Source of the DNA: JAFLUQ01 sp964537995
GTDB taxonomy: Bacteria; Bacillota; Clostridia; UMGS1883
Assembly: GCA_964537995.1 (NCBI GenBank)
Contig: CAZICW010000064.1
Coordinates: 1-5,921, forward strand
Length of the DNA: 5,921 bases
Direction of reading: 5' to 3'
Part shown: in pieces, positions 1 to 5,870 of the stretch
Numbering within the stretch: position 1 is the first letter of the stretch
Layout of the letters: each line of letters opens with the position of its first letter
Translations under genes and position numbers: made by a program
Notes under the pieces: model-generated
The model's input: only the letters and a program-made list of their open reading frames with translations
The model's database searches: none
Told to the model about the DNA's origin: nothing

Positions 1-16
1 CGTTTTTCTTTTCCAT
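1..16 (-). CDS. Start of a gene cut by the window edge (first five codons)
   Basis: Only the beginning is visible: an ATG at 16-14 followed by codons for E-K-K-N, then the window ends. The start is convincing because a near-perfect Shine-Dalgarno sequence, AAGGAGGG (minus strand, positions 30-23), lies 6 bases upstream of the ATG. The gene follows the large solute-binding lipoprotein on the same strand after 201 bases with no U-tract terminator, so it may be the next gene of that operon. Genes after such a binding protein are often permease components, but five residues cannot show this. The product is unknown. Confidence 0.6.
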
Positions 17-69
17 TTTGTTCCCTCCTTGAGCATTTTGCCAATATAGGCATTTATATCTTATTGCCG

Positions 70-105
70 CAATCGGGCGCTTTCGTAAGTGAAAGCGCCC
101 GATTG
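70..105 (-). other. Perfect 15-bp stem-loop between genes, without U-tract
   Basis: Positions 70-84 and 91-105 are exact reverse complements, giving a 15-bp stem rich in G and C (core CGGGCGCTTTC) with a 6-base loop (85-90). In the transcribed direction the stem is followed by GCGGCAATAAG, not by a run of U, and there is no T-run after it on the plus strand either. It therefore does not look like a standard intrinsic terminator in either direction. A stabilising or processing hairpin at the 3' end of the solute-binding gene message, lowering expression of the next gene, is the likeliest reading. A U-less terminator remains possible. Confidence 0.6.
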
Positions 106-149
106 GAAATGAGGCTTTTCGGGGGTGAGCCGTTAACTCCTCCACGCGT

Positions 150-180
150 GCCGACAAAGCGAAGCCCTCACTCTGTCGGC
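150..180 (-). other. Stem-loop in the gap after the solute-binding gene
   Basis: GCCGACA (150-156) and TGTCGGC (174-180) are exact reverse complements, a 7-bp stem closing a 17-base loop that can form a few further pairs. No U-tract follows it on the transcribed strand. It shares positions 178-180 with the neighbouring hairpin at 178-199, so the two cannot both form fully. Its role is not known; it is one of three hairpins in a row in the 17-217 gap. Confidence 0.45.
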
Positions 181-199
181 GGCGGATTTCTCCGTCGCC
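178..199 (-). other. GNRA-capped stem-loop just after the solute-binding gene stop
   Basis: In the minus-strand transcript GGCGACGGA and TCCGCCGCC pair (eight pairs, one A-C mismatch) around a GAAA tetraloop at 190-187, a stable GNRA cap. It starts 18 bases after the TAA stop of the 715-residue lipoprotein gene and is not followed by U residues. It probably protects the 3' end of that message or forms part of a composite structure with the two hairpins further on. Function inferred only from position. Confidence 0.45.
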
Positions 200-217
200 T
201 TAAGCTTTATTAATATT

Positions 218-2365
218 TTATTCGTCTTTCTTAACCTCGAGAGTTACGTCAATCGAGGTGCGGTTTCCTACAAAATCATCGACGTAAATTGTTACGGGAT
301 ATTTCCCCTCCTGTGTTACGTCCAGCATTGTAACGTCCGCGGTCACATAGCTTATGAGGTCGATTCCCGTTACGTCCTCCGCCTTTTCAACATAGTTGCT
401 CCACTTGATTTCCGACGTGTCGGCGTCGAAAGCGACCGTGGGAAGCTCCTCGTTCAGCACAAGCGTCGGCGCGACGGTGTTATCCTTGTCGTAGACGTAT
501 GCCGTATAGGTTTTTTCGCCCGTATTACCGGCGGCGTCGGTAATCGTTACGACAATGGCGTCCTCATAGCAACCGTAAGTTGAGAAATCAATCGCGCTGC
601 AGTCCACCGACATACGGCCTTCCTCGAAGGGAACCTCCTCCGGCTCGGACAAGCCAAGCTTATCGGCTTCTTCCTCGGCAAGCTCAATGTCATTGGAGCC
701 GCGGAGAAGGATTTTTCCGTTCTCTATTTTAAGCTCATAATCACCGTCAACATTGTCGCTGGCGGAGAAATAATCGAGCCAGTCTATCTTGGAGGGATCT
801 GTTCCCTCAGCGAAAACTATGGGATTGGAATCGACTCTTGCCACGCTCGGATTTACGTCGTCAACTACCTCGCCGGAGTTAAGAGCCTTGGAAATGCTTT
901 CGATTTTGCTGTAAGTGCTGGATTTTTTGGCTTCAACATTTATGCGGTATTTCGGTGTTCCGCCGACGCCGTAAACCGACCGGCCGAAAACATCCTGCGC
1001 CCAGCTCCAGAATACCTCGACGGACTCACCGAATTCATTTTCGGGGATACTGCCGAGCTGAGTGTAAATTCTGAGGTTAGCGTCGCCGATTTCGGGATGG
1101 AAGATATCAATTCCGTCCTCAACCGCCTTACTCGCAACCGCTTCGGTTTTATATTCCTCGAAGCTGTCAACGTGCGCAAGCTCCTTATAAAATTCCGAGC
1201 GGTACATTGCATACGCTTCGAGGGCTAAACGGCTTTCCTCTTCGCTGAAGCCCTTAAGCATACCCACGCTGTCTGCAACGGAGCTGTATATCTGATAGCG
1301 GTTTGTTCCGTAATCCGTATAAGGGTCGTTGATTGTTACGTCGTCCGGCCAAGGCCACGGAATTACGCCCATGGATTCGCCTCTTTCGGCAAGGGCGGAG
1401 CCGCAGTTGTCCATCATCCAGCGCGCCGCGTTGTTGAAAACGGTTTCGCCGTTCATAAAAGCGTTTGTGGGCGCCATATAGCCGGTATCAACCGAGTTCG
1501 GGCCGGCCTTAAGGCAGACGGCAAGCTCCTTTGTGAGAAGTCCGTCAAAGTATTCCGCCGCGACCTTTCCTTCCTCGGAGTCGATGCCTATTTCGTTTCC
1601 GTCATACAGGCAGGCGCCGTTCGAGTGCATCGCAAACAGAACCGTATACATATAGTTGGTGTGGAAAGCGTAGATGTCGTTTCCGGTGGAGGCCTTTTTG
1701 CCTGTATAGTAGGTTTTTATCTTGTTCAGATAATCCTCAAACATACTCCAGTTCCACTTTCCCTCTTCATAGAGGTTTGCGGGATAGACGGTTTTTCCGT
1801 TTTCCCTGAGTGCGGGAACGTCTTCTATCATGGTTGCGTTATAGACCAACGGCCAGTTGTTCATATATATGAAGTCACGGTTGATGAGATAATAATTGCC
1901 GAAGCACTTGTCAACCATCATCCAGCTGTAGTCGGGATTACTGTCGAAGATGTCCTTATACTTATCGAGCGGCTGAAGTACGTTCTGGGAAAGAATCGTA
2001 CCCTGAGAGCCGTTTGCCATAATCGGGATATGGCAGAGAGGGTCACCGGCAAGCACCGTCTGGAGCAGACACTGTTTAATGTCTGTCGGATAAGAAACCC
2101 ATTTAATATCAACACCGAGTTCCTCCTTAACGGTTTCAAGCGCGGCAATCGCGGCGCGGCGGTTATCCTCGCTCATGCCGGACTCGCCGGTTATTTCGTC
2201 AATCCAATAAGGGTCATCCTCCGGCTGATAATGGTGACCTATGTATATTGTGTCAACAATTGCTTTTTTCGACTGCTGGGAATCGCCGGAGCAACCCGCA
2301 AAAGCCACCGTTATGAGTGCGGCGCTCATTCCGAGCAGCACGCCCTTTCTTAAACTTATTTTCAT
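218..2365 (-). CDS. Sugar-type extracellular solute-binding lipoprotein with C-terminal Ig-like domains
   Basis: The 715-residue product is probably the membrane-anchored ligand-capture subunit of an ABC importer. Residues 1-24 form a lipoprotein signal peptide (basic MKISLRK, hydrophobic core, FAG before Cys25), so Cys25 should be lipidated outside the cell. Residues 37 to about 495 look like a family 1 carbohydrate-type binding protein: a repeated E-x-G-V-like helix and strand start (77-91), the WNWSMFEDYL segment (204-213) and the N-A-F-M-N-G-E segment (301-307) are typical of such proteins. From about 505 to 712 lie what look like two beta-rich Ig-like domains (DUF5011/HYR style), with DNVDGDY (537-543), TDAAGNTG (609-616) and DDFVGNRT (696-703) as marker turns. 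The start is fixed by GAGGGAG (2380-2374), 8 bases upstream, and by a consensus promoter. The substrate is not identifiable by eye; oligosaccharide is the family-based guess. No permease or ATPase for it is visible, but a gene begins just downstream. Confidence 0.9.
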   Translation of the reverse strand: MKISLRKGVLLGMSAALITVAFAGCSGDSQQSKKAIVDTIYIGHHYQPEDDPYWIDEITGESGMSEDNRRAAIAALETVKEELGVDIKWVSYPTDIKQCLLQTVLAGDPLCHIPIMANGSQGTILSQNVLQPLDKYKDIFDSNPDYSWMMVDKCFGNYYLINRDFIYMNNWPLVYNATMIEDVPALRENGKTVYPANLYEEGKWNWSMFEDYLNKIKTYYTGKKASTGNDIYAFHTNYMYTVLFAMHSNGACLYDGNEIGIDSEEGKVAAEYFDGLLTKELAVCLKAGPNSVDTGYMAPTNAFMNGETVFNNAARWMMDNCGSALAERGESMGVIPWPWPDDVTINDPYTDYGTNRYQIYSSVADSVGMLKGFSEEESRLALEAYAMYRSEFYKELAHVDSFEEYKTEAVASKAVEDGIDIFHPEIGDANLRIYTQLGSIPENEFGESVEVFWSWAQDVFGRSVYGVGGTPKYRINVEAKKSSTYSKIESISKALNSGEVVDDVNPSVARVDSNPIVFAEGTDPSKIDWLDYFSASDNVDGDYELKIENGKILLRGSNDIELAEEEADKLGLSEPEEVPFEEGRMSVDCSAIDFSTYGCYEDAIVVTITDAAGNTGEKTYTAYVYDKDNTVAPTLVLNEELPTVAFDADTSEIKWSNYVEKAEDVTGIDLISYVTADVTMLDVTQEGKYPVTIYVDDFVGNRTSIDVTLEVKKDE

Positions 2366-2407
2366 AATATATTCTCCCTCTGTTCTTTAATATAGTCTCT
2401 AAAATAC

Positions 2408-2436
2408 ATTATAAACCCAAAAATTCACTTTGTCAA
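2408..2436 (-). promoter_or_regulatory. Perfect consensus sigma-A promoter for the 715-residue lipoprotein gene
   Basis: On the minus strand TTGACA (2436-2431) and TATAAT (2413-2408) are separated by exactly 17 bases, matching the housekeeping consensus at all twelve positions. Transcription should begin near 2401, giving a leader of about 36 nucleotides before the ATG at 2365. The leader is too short for a riboswitch. The -35 box begins only about 14 bases after the upstream terminator's U-run, so the gene has its own compact transcription unit. No obvious operator palindrome is seen around it. Confidence 0.9.
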
Positions 2437-2449
2437 TAACCTGATAAAC

Positions 2450-2480
2450 AAAAATAGGAATTCATATTTGTGAATTCCTA
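2450..2480 (-). terminator. Intrinsic terminator of the MazG-like gene
   Basis: TAGGAATTCA (2455-2464) and TGAATTCCTA (2471-2480) form an exact 10-bp stem with a 6-base loop. On the minus strand the stem is followed directly by TTTTT (2454-2450) and then GTTT. This is the classic Rho-independent layout for minus-strand transcripts. On the plus strand the stem is followed by CTAAGC, so it is not bidirectional. It lies 73 bases after the stop codon of the small MazG-like gene. Confidence 0.9.
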
Positions 2481-2553
2481 CTAAGCAAAGGTAATGAATG
2501 ACGAATGCGCCGAGCATTTCAGCCGCGCCCGCGTTAAAGGCTTCTCCGCGCTT

Positions 2554-2919
2554 TCAGCGCAGGCTGTAGCGCCCCATCATATCGCTTCTGTTCAAATCAC
2601 GGCGGAAAATGTCCTCCAGACCGATTCCGAGAGCGTTGCACAGCGCCGCCGTATAGAACAGAGCTTCCCCGATTTCAGTTTTTACGCTTATCTCGCAGTC
2701 GTCGCAGATACAGCCGCGGACATTGTTCGCCGAAGCGTCGGGAGAATTTTTTCTTCCGTCAACCTCAATGCAGCCGCAGCTTGTGACCGCCTTCACAACG
2801 CTTCTCGCAACCCTCGCGTTGGCGCATTGCAGCTTGGTCAATATGTCAAGCACGCTTCTGTTTCTGCTCAGAACCTTGAGCGCGCGTTCCTGATACTCCT
2901 TTATCAAATCCGCTTCCAT
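2554..2919 (-). CDS. Small cysteine-rich protein with a MazG-like helix (uncharacterised)
   Basis: The 121-residue product has no signal peptide or membrane segment and should be cytoplasmic. It resembles a conserved clostridial family of about this size, of unknown function as far as I recall. Residues 10-46 are predicted helical. C48-G-C50 lies in the middle, and C70-I-C72-D-D-C75 follows after a variable linker; with CxC and CxxC spacings this could bind zinc. The C-terminal half contains EIGEALFYTAALCNALGIGLEDI (from E82), which resembles the conserved helix of MazG-type nucleotide pyrophosphohydrolases (E-x-x-D then a hydrophobic helix). Here the D is E85, and the upstream EExxE metal motif of active MazG enzymes is not seen, so enzymatic activity is doubtful. 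The ATG at 2919 is supported by AAGGAG (2933-2928) with 8 bases of spacing. It has its own promoter and terminator and is apparently monocistronic. Confidence 0.85.
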   Translation of the reverse strand: MEADLIKEYQERALKVLSRNRSVLDILTKLQCANARVARSVVKAVTSCGCIEVDGRKNSPDASANNVRGCICDDCEISVKTEIGEALFYTAALCNALGIGLEDIFRRDLNRSDMMGRYSLR

Positions 2920-2929
2920 GACCCATTCT

Positions 2930-2947
2930 CCTTAAAAAGCTTTAAGG
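2930..2947 (-). promoter_or_regulatory. Hairpin covering the ribosome binding site of the MazG-like gene
   Basis: CCTTAAA (2930-2936) and TTTAAGG (2941-2947) are exact reverse complements around a 4-base loop. In the transcript the 3' arm includes AAGG, the first half of the Shine-Dalgarno sequence AAGGAG (2933-2928). The stem is A/U-rich and only 7 bp, so it could reduce translation slightly or act as a switchable cover together with the stem just upstream. Seen directly as a palindrome; the regulatory role is inference. Confidence 0.4.
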
Positions 2948-3043
2948 AAGCGCCGACAGTCCCGTAAAGCACCTGCCGTATTTTCAGCTCGGAGAAATCA
3001 AACGCCGGACGTTGAGCCGCGGGTGCAAATTATTCAGCGCTTC
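2947..3043 (-). promoter_or_regulatory. Candidate structured 5' leader of the MazG-like gene
   Basis: The leader from about 3046 to 2920 can form nested helices. GAAGCGC (2947-2953) pairs with GCGCTTC (3037-3043), seven pairs that close the whole region. Inside it GCACC (2969-2973) pairs with GGTGC (3022-3026), then GCTC (2987-2990) with GAGC (3014-3017), and AACG (3001-3004) with CGTT (3010-3013). The closing stem ends exactly where the hairpin over the ribosome binding site begins. I recognise no known riboswitch, T-box or ribosomal-protein leader in it. Short G/C stems can arise by chance, so this is a candidate only. Confidence 0.3.
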
Positions 3044-3052
3044 TTTAATTAA

Positions 3053-3081
3053 ATTATAGCTCCGGCAAAACTGTTTGTCAA
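3053..3081 (-). promoter_or_regulatory. Perfect consensus sigma-A promoter for the MazG-like gene
   Basis: On the minus strand TTGACA (3081-3076) and TATAAT (3058-3053) are separated by exactly 17 bases, a twelve-of-twelve match to the housekeeping consensus. Transcription should start near 3046, leaving a leader of about 127 nucleotides before the ATG at 2919. The -35 box begins 23 bases after the stop codon of the ABC ATPase gene, and no terminator hairpin lies between them, so importer transcripts may also read into this unit. Confidence 0.9.
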
Positions 3082-3104
3082 TGAGAGAGATTGTCGAAAG
3101 AGGC

Positions 3105-3878
3105 TCAGTTGCCTGTTTCTATGCTGATCTGGTTGAAGCGGTCAAGCAAATCGTCAACGCAGGTGTTTTTGCGTTCCTCTCCGGAAAGGTCAACCTCTAT
3201 TCCGCCGCGCCGCAGCATAATAAGGCGGTCGCCGTAGGAAACGGCATGGCGGAGGTTATGAGTTACCATGAGCGTGGTTATGCCCTTTTCGCGAACAATT
3301 TTATTTGTCAGCTCAATTGTAATTTCACTGGTTTTAGGGTCAAGAGCCGCGGTGTGTTCGTCGAGAATCAGCAAATCTATGTCGGTCATGGTACACATTA
3401 TCATCGCCAGAACCTGCCGCTGTCCGCCGGAAAGAGAGCCGGCAAGCACGTCAAGCTTATTTTCCAATCCCAGACCGAGAGGCTCCAGCATTGATTTATA
3501 GGCGTCGATGCGCTTTCTGTTCACTCCCATGCCGAGTCCGTAAGGCTTCCCCTTATTGTCGGCAAGGGAGAGATTTTCCAAAATTGTCATATTCGGAGAT
3601 GTTCCCTTTTGCGGGTCCTGAAAAACTCTGCCTATTTTTTTTGCGCGGCGAAATTCCGTCATAGCGGTTATATCCTCGCCGTCAAGGATAATCTTGCCGC
3701 TGTCGGGGAAATTGGTTCCGCAAATCAGATTGAGTATGGTGGTCTTACCGCTGCCGTTGCTGCCTATGACAGTGACAAAGCTGCCTCTGTCAACGCTTAG
3801 GTTGAAATTTTCCAAAACCTTTGTTTCGTTGACAAGCCCGGGATTATAGGTCTTGCTTATGTTTTCAAGCTTAAGCAT
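3105..3878 (-). CDS. ABC transporter ATPase subunit of a TrpXYZ-like importer
   Basis: The 257-residue protein is the cytoplasmic ATP-hydrolysing subunit that would power the permease encoded just upstream. All nucleotide-binding motifs are intact: Walker A GSNGSGKTT (39-47), Q-loop Q87 in FQDPQ, signature LSGGQ (149-153), Walker B LLILDEH with D173 and catalytic E174, the D-loop ALD (178-180), and the switch histidine H207. It resembles the PhnK/LivG-like ATPases of uncharacterised importers (COG1101 type). The start at 3878 gives MLKLENISKTY and is preceded by GGAGGG. A longer reading to 3914 would add 12 residues that lie within the permease gene. The ATG overlaps the permease stop by 8 bases, which indicates translational coupling. 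The product ends with ISIETGN at a TGA. No terminator is visible immediately after it. Confidence 0.93.
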   Translation of the reverse strand: MLKLENISKTYNPGLVNETKVLENFNLSVDRGSFVTVIGSNGSGKTTILNLICGTNFPDSGKIILDGEDITAMTEFRRAKKIGRVFQDPQKGTSPNMTILENLSLADNKGKPYGLGMGVNRKRIDAYKSMLEPLGLGLENKLDVLAGSLSGGQRQVLAMIMCTMTDIDLLILDEHTAALDPKTSEITIELTNKIVREKGITTLMVTHNLRHAVSYGDRLIMLRRGGIEVDLSGEERKNTCVDDLLDRFNQISIETGN

Positions 3879-4767
3879 CTCTCTTCCCTCCACGGAAAAT
3901 TTTGTTGTTTGCAATCAGGATTATCAGGAACAGAACCGCTATAATCAGCTTGAGAAGCTGCGGCTTCAAGCCGACCATGAGAGCAATGCTTATGCAAAGG
4001 TAATAAATTATGCTGCCGAAAACCACCTTTGTGGTTTCCTTCATGTGCTTTACCTTGCCGAGTACCCTTGTCCCCATAATTACCGAAGCAAGACCTATTA
4101 CCATCGAGCCGGTTCCGGTTGTTATGTCAAAGTTCATGTTATATTGGCACATAAGGCTGCCGCCGAGGGCGACAAGCCCGTCGGCAATCGCGAGTCCGAG
4201 CATTTTAATCTTTCCGCTGTCAACATTCACGGATTTTACAAGCTGCTCGTTCTCGCCGCAGGCGCGCAAAATCATGCCGCTTTTGGTTTTCATATAAATG
4301 TCAAACAGTATTTTTATGACAACTATACACAGGATTATAATTATAAGCTTGGAAAAATTCCGCGGAAGGACTGAGGCAAGACTTCCGTTAAAAATCGTCC
4401 GCTGCGAAAAAAGCGCAATGTTGCTCCGCCCCGCGATTGTCAGATTTATGCTGTAGAGCGCGGTCATCATAAGTATACCGCTGAGAAGATTCGTGACGTT
4501 GAATTTCACATGAATAAAGCCCGTAACCGTACCGGCTGCCGCTCCGCAAAGGAAAGCTATCGGCAGACAGAGCCACGGATTGATTCCGGCGGTTATAAGC
4601 ACCGCCGTGATCGCGCTGCCCATGGGAAAGGTGCCGTCCACGCCGAGGTCGGGGAAGTTGAGAATACTGTAGCTTATGTAAAGTCCCAGCGCCAGCACGG
4701 AGTAGATAAGTCCCTGCTCCGCCGTGCTTTTGAGCATACTGACAAGCATATTGATAAAATCCGGCAT
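3871..4767 (-). CDS. ABC transporter permease subunit of a TrpXYZ-like importer
   Basis: The 298-residue membrane protein should form the transmembrane channel, probably as a homodimer since only one permease gene is present. About eight or nine hydrophobic segments are visible (roughly 18-36, 48-64, 66-86, 95-112, 139-156, 187-206, 220-234, 248-268 and 270-287). The cytoplasmic loop LRACGENEQLVKSVNVD (167-183) matches the coupling region of the branched-chain amino acid/ribose-type permease superfamily (BPD_transp_2), usually seen as LRATGxNxxxAxxxGI. The family is COG4120-like. I chose the ATG at 4767 because GGAG (4779-4776) sits 8 bases upstream. The GTG at 4776-4774 overlaps that GGAG and would leave no usable ribosome binding site. 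Its stop overlaps the ATPase start. Confidence 0.9.
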   Translation of the reverse strand: MPDFINMLVSMLKSTAEQGLIYSVLALGLYISYSILNFPDLGVDGTFPMGSAITAVLITAGINPWLCLPIAFLCGAAAGTVTGFIHVKFNVTNLLSGILMMTALYSINLTIAGRSNIALFSQRTIFNGSLASVLPRNFSKLIIIILCIVVIKILFDIYMKTKSGMILRACGENEQLVKSVNVDSGKIKMLGLAIADGLVALGGSLMCQYNMNFDITTGTGSMVIGLASVIMGTRVLGKVKHMKETTKVVFGSIIYYLCISIALMVGLKPQLLKLIIAVLFLIILIANNKIFRGGKRDA

Positions 4768-4775
4768 AGTTATCA

Positions 4776-4779
4776 CTCC
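4776..4779 (-). promoter_or_regulatory. Ribosome binding site that decides the permease start
   Basis: TTTGGAG precedes TGATAACT and then ATG on the minus strand. GGAG spans 4779-4776 and lies 8 bases before the ATG at 4767, a good distance. The in-frame GTG at 4776 begins inside this motif, so it is unlikely to be the start codon. Confidence 0.6.
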
Positions 4780-4787
4780 AAAGAATT

Positions 4788-4809
4788 GAGGGCGGAACGC
4801 TCCGCCCTC
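4788..4809 (-). other. Perfect hairpin between binding-protein and permease genes
   Basis: GAGGGCGGA (4788-4796) and TCCGCCCTC (4801-4809) form an exact 9-bp stem with a 4-base loop. It sits 21 bases after the binding-protein stop and 8 bases before the permease ribosome binding site. The transcribed sequence after it is AATTCTTTGG, a poor U-tract, and a run of T lies before it instead. It is best read as a message-stabilising or partial termination element that keeps the binding protein in excess of the membrane subunits. The arrangement is seen directly; the effect on expression is inferred. Confidence 0.6.
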
Positions 4810-4830
4810 CGAAAAAATTATTTTATGGGT

Positions 4831-5853
4831 TTATTCCGTATATTCGGCTCTTGCGTCAAGCTCGGCGGGAATTTCTATTCCGAGAGTTTCGGCAACCGCC
4901 TTGTTTATTGTAAGCTTGCTCTCCTCAACATATTCGCTGCCGATTGTGGAAATGTCCTCGCCGTCAAGCACTCTTGCCGCCATAAGACCCGTTTGTCTGC
5001 CGAGAGCCACATAATCCAAGCCCTCGGAAGCGATGCAGCCGTTCTTGACCTGCTCTTCTTCGCTGCCGAATACGGGAATGCCCGCATTTCCTGCCTTTTC
5101 AAGCAGCATGGGAAGATTTTCGACGATAAGATTATCCGTAAGGTTTGTCACACAGTCAACCTGAGAGACAAGAGTTTCCGCCGCGAGGGGAATTTCGTTT
5201 GCCGCGGAAACGCCCACAGCAACTATTTCAAGACCGAAATCTCCCGCCTTCTCCTGATATTCGGCAAGCTGAGTTTCGCTGTTTACCTCGCCCGTGTTAT
5301 AGAGTATGCCGAGCTTTGCGGCGTCGGGAAGCATCGCATGAATGAGCGAAAGCTGCTTTTCGACGGGAATAAGGTCGCTAACACCGGTAACTCCCTCGCC
5401 CGCTGCGCCCATTTCCGGAACAAGCTGAGCCGCAACAGGGTCGCTTACCGCGCAGAATATAAGGGGAATGCCCGCATCCTTGCCCGCGGCGTAGCACGCC
5501 TGAGCCGTCAGCGTGGCAATGGCTCCCATAAGGTCAACCTTCTGAGACACAAATTGCTGAGCTATGGTAGTGGCGATATTGGTGTCGCCGTTAGCGTTTT
5601 CATAACGTATTTCAAGGTTTTCGCCCTCAACATATCCTCCCTCGGCAAGTCCTTCGATAAATCCCTCGCGGCAATTGTCAAGCGAAGGGTGATCGGCAAG
5701 CTGGGAGATTCCGACTGTATATACCTTTTCGGTTTCCGAACCGCTTTGAGCCTCCGAGCCGGACGACGGAGTTTCGGTTGTTCCGCAGGCGCCGAGCATA
5801 AGCGCCATAGACGCCGCAAGCGCGGCAGCCAAGCCTCTTTTTCTGATTTTCAT
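4831..5853 (-). CDS. Substrate-binding lipoprotein of a TrpXYZ-like ABC importer
   Basis: The 340-residue product should capture the substrate outside the cell and deliver it to the permease. Residues 1-22 are a lipoprotein signal peptide with lipobox LGAC (20-23), so Cys23 is the likely lipidated residue, followed by a flexible Ser/Thr/Glu-rich linker (24-43). From about 45 the fold is that of the ABC_sub_bind family (COG2984-like). Marks include YTVGISQLADHPSLD (45-59), GFIEGLAEGGYVEGENL (64-80), PLIFCAVSDPVAAQLV (130-145), KLGILYN (180-186) and PVFGSEEEQVKNG (260-272). Streptococcal TrpX, linked to tryptophan/aromatic amino acids, belongs here, but the substrate of this one cannot be read from sequence. 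The start at 5853 is chosen because AAAGGAG (5870-5864) is 10 bases upstream. The ATG at 5862 has only 1 base of spacing and would add MKI. Ends at TAA. Confidence 0.9.
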   Translation of the reverse strand: MKIRKRGLAAALAASMALMLGACGTTETPSSGSEAQSGSETEKVYTVGISQLADHPSLDNCREGFIEGLAEGGYVEGENLEIRYENANGDTNIATTIAQQFVSQKVDLMGAIATLTAQACYAAGKDAGIPLIFCAVSDPVAAQLVPEMGAAGEGVTGVSDLIPVEKQLSLIHAMLPDAAKLGILYNTGEVNSETQLAEYQEKAGDFGLEIVAVGVSAANEIPLAAETLVSQVDCVTNLTDNLIVENLPMLLEKAGNAGIPVFGSEEEQVKNGCIASEGLDYVALGRQTGLMAARVLDGEDISTIGSEYVEESKLTINKAVAETLGIEIPAELDARAEYTE

Positions 5854-5863
5854 GATTTTCATA

Positions 5864-5870
5864 CTCCTTT
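5864..5870 (-). promoter_or_regulatory. Ribosome binding site that decides the binding-protein start
   Basis: AAAGGAG on the minus strand is followed by T, ATGAAAATC and ATGAAAATC. The first ATG is only one base away, too close for normal initiation, and the second is 10 bases away, so the second ATG at 5853 is the better start. Confidence 0.55.

Noticed and set aside
17..75. A possible promoter for the gene starting at 16 (TTGCGG, 18 bases, TATATT on the minus strand)
   Set aside because: The -35 match is only three of six and it lies within the flank of the long hairpin; too weak to report as a feature.
70..105. Calling the perfect 15-bp stem an intrinsic terminator
   Set aside because: No run of T follows it on either strand, so the sequence supports only a stem-loop, not a terminator.
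1625..2353. A 242-codon open frame on the plus strand opposite the large lipoprotein gene
   Set aside because: No family features, no ribosome binding site, and complete overlap with a well supported gene with signal peptide, promoter and Shine-Dalgarno sequence.
2481..2553. An extra small gene or remnant between the MazG-like gene and its terminator
   Set aside because: No open frame with a ribosome binding site is seen, only a weak 5-bp stem (2504-2518); it is ordinary untranslated sequence.
3879..3914. A longer ATPase start giving an extra MQTTKFSVEGRE
   Set aside because: These residues fall outside the ABC domain, lie inside the permease coding sequence and have no clear ribosome binding site, while the start at 3878 has GGAGGG upstream.
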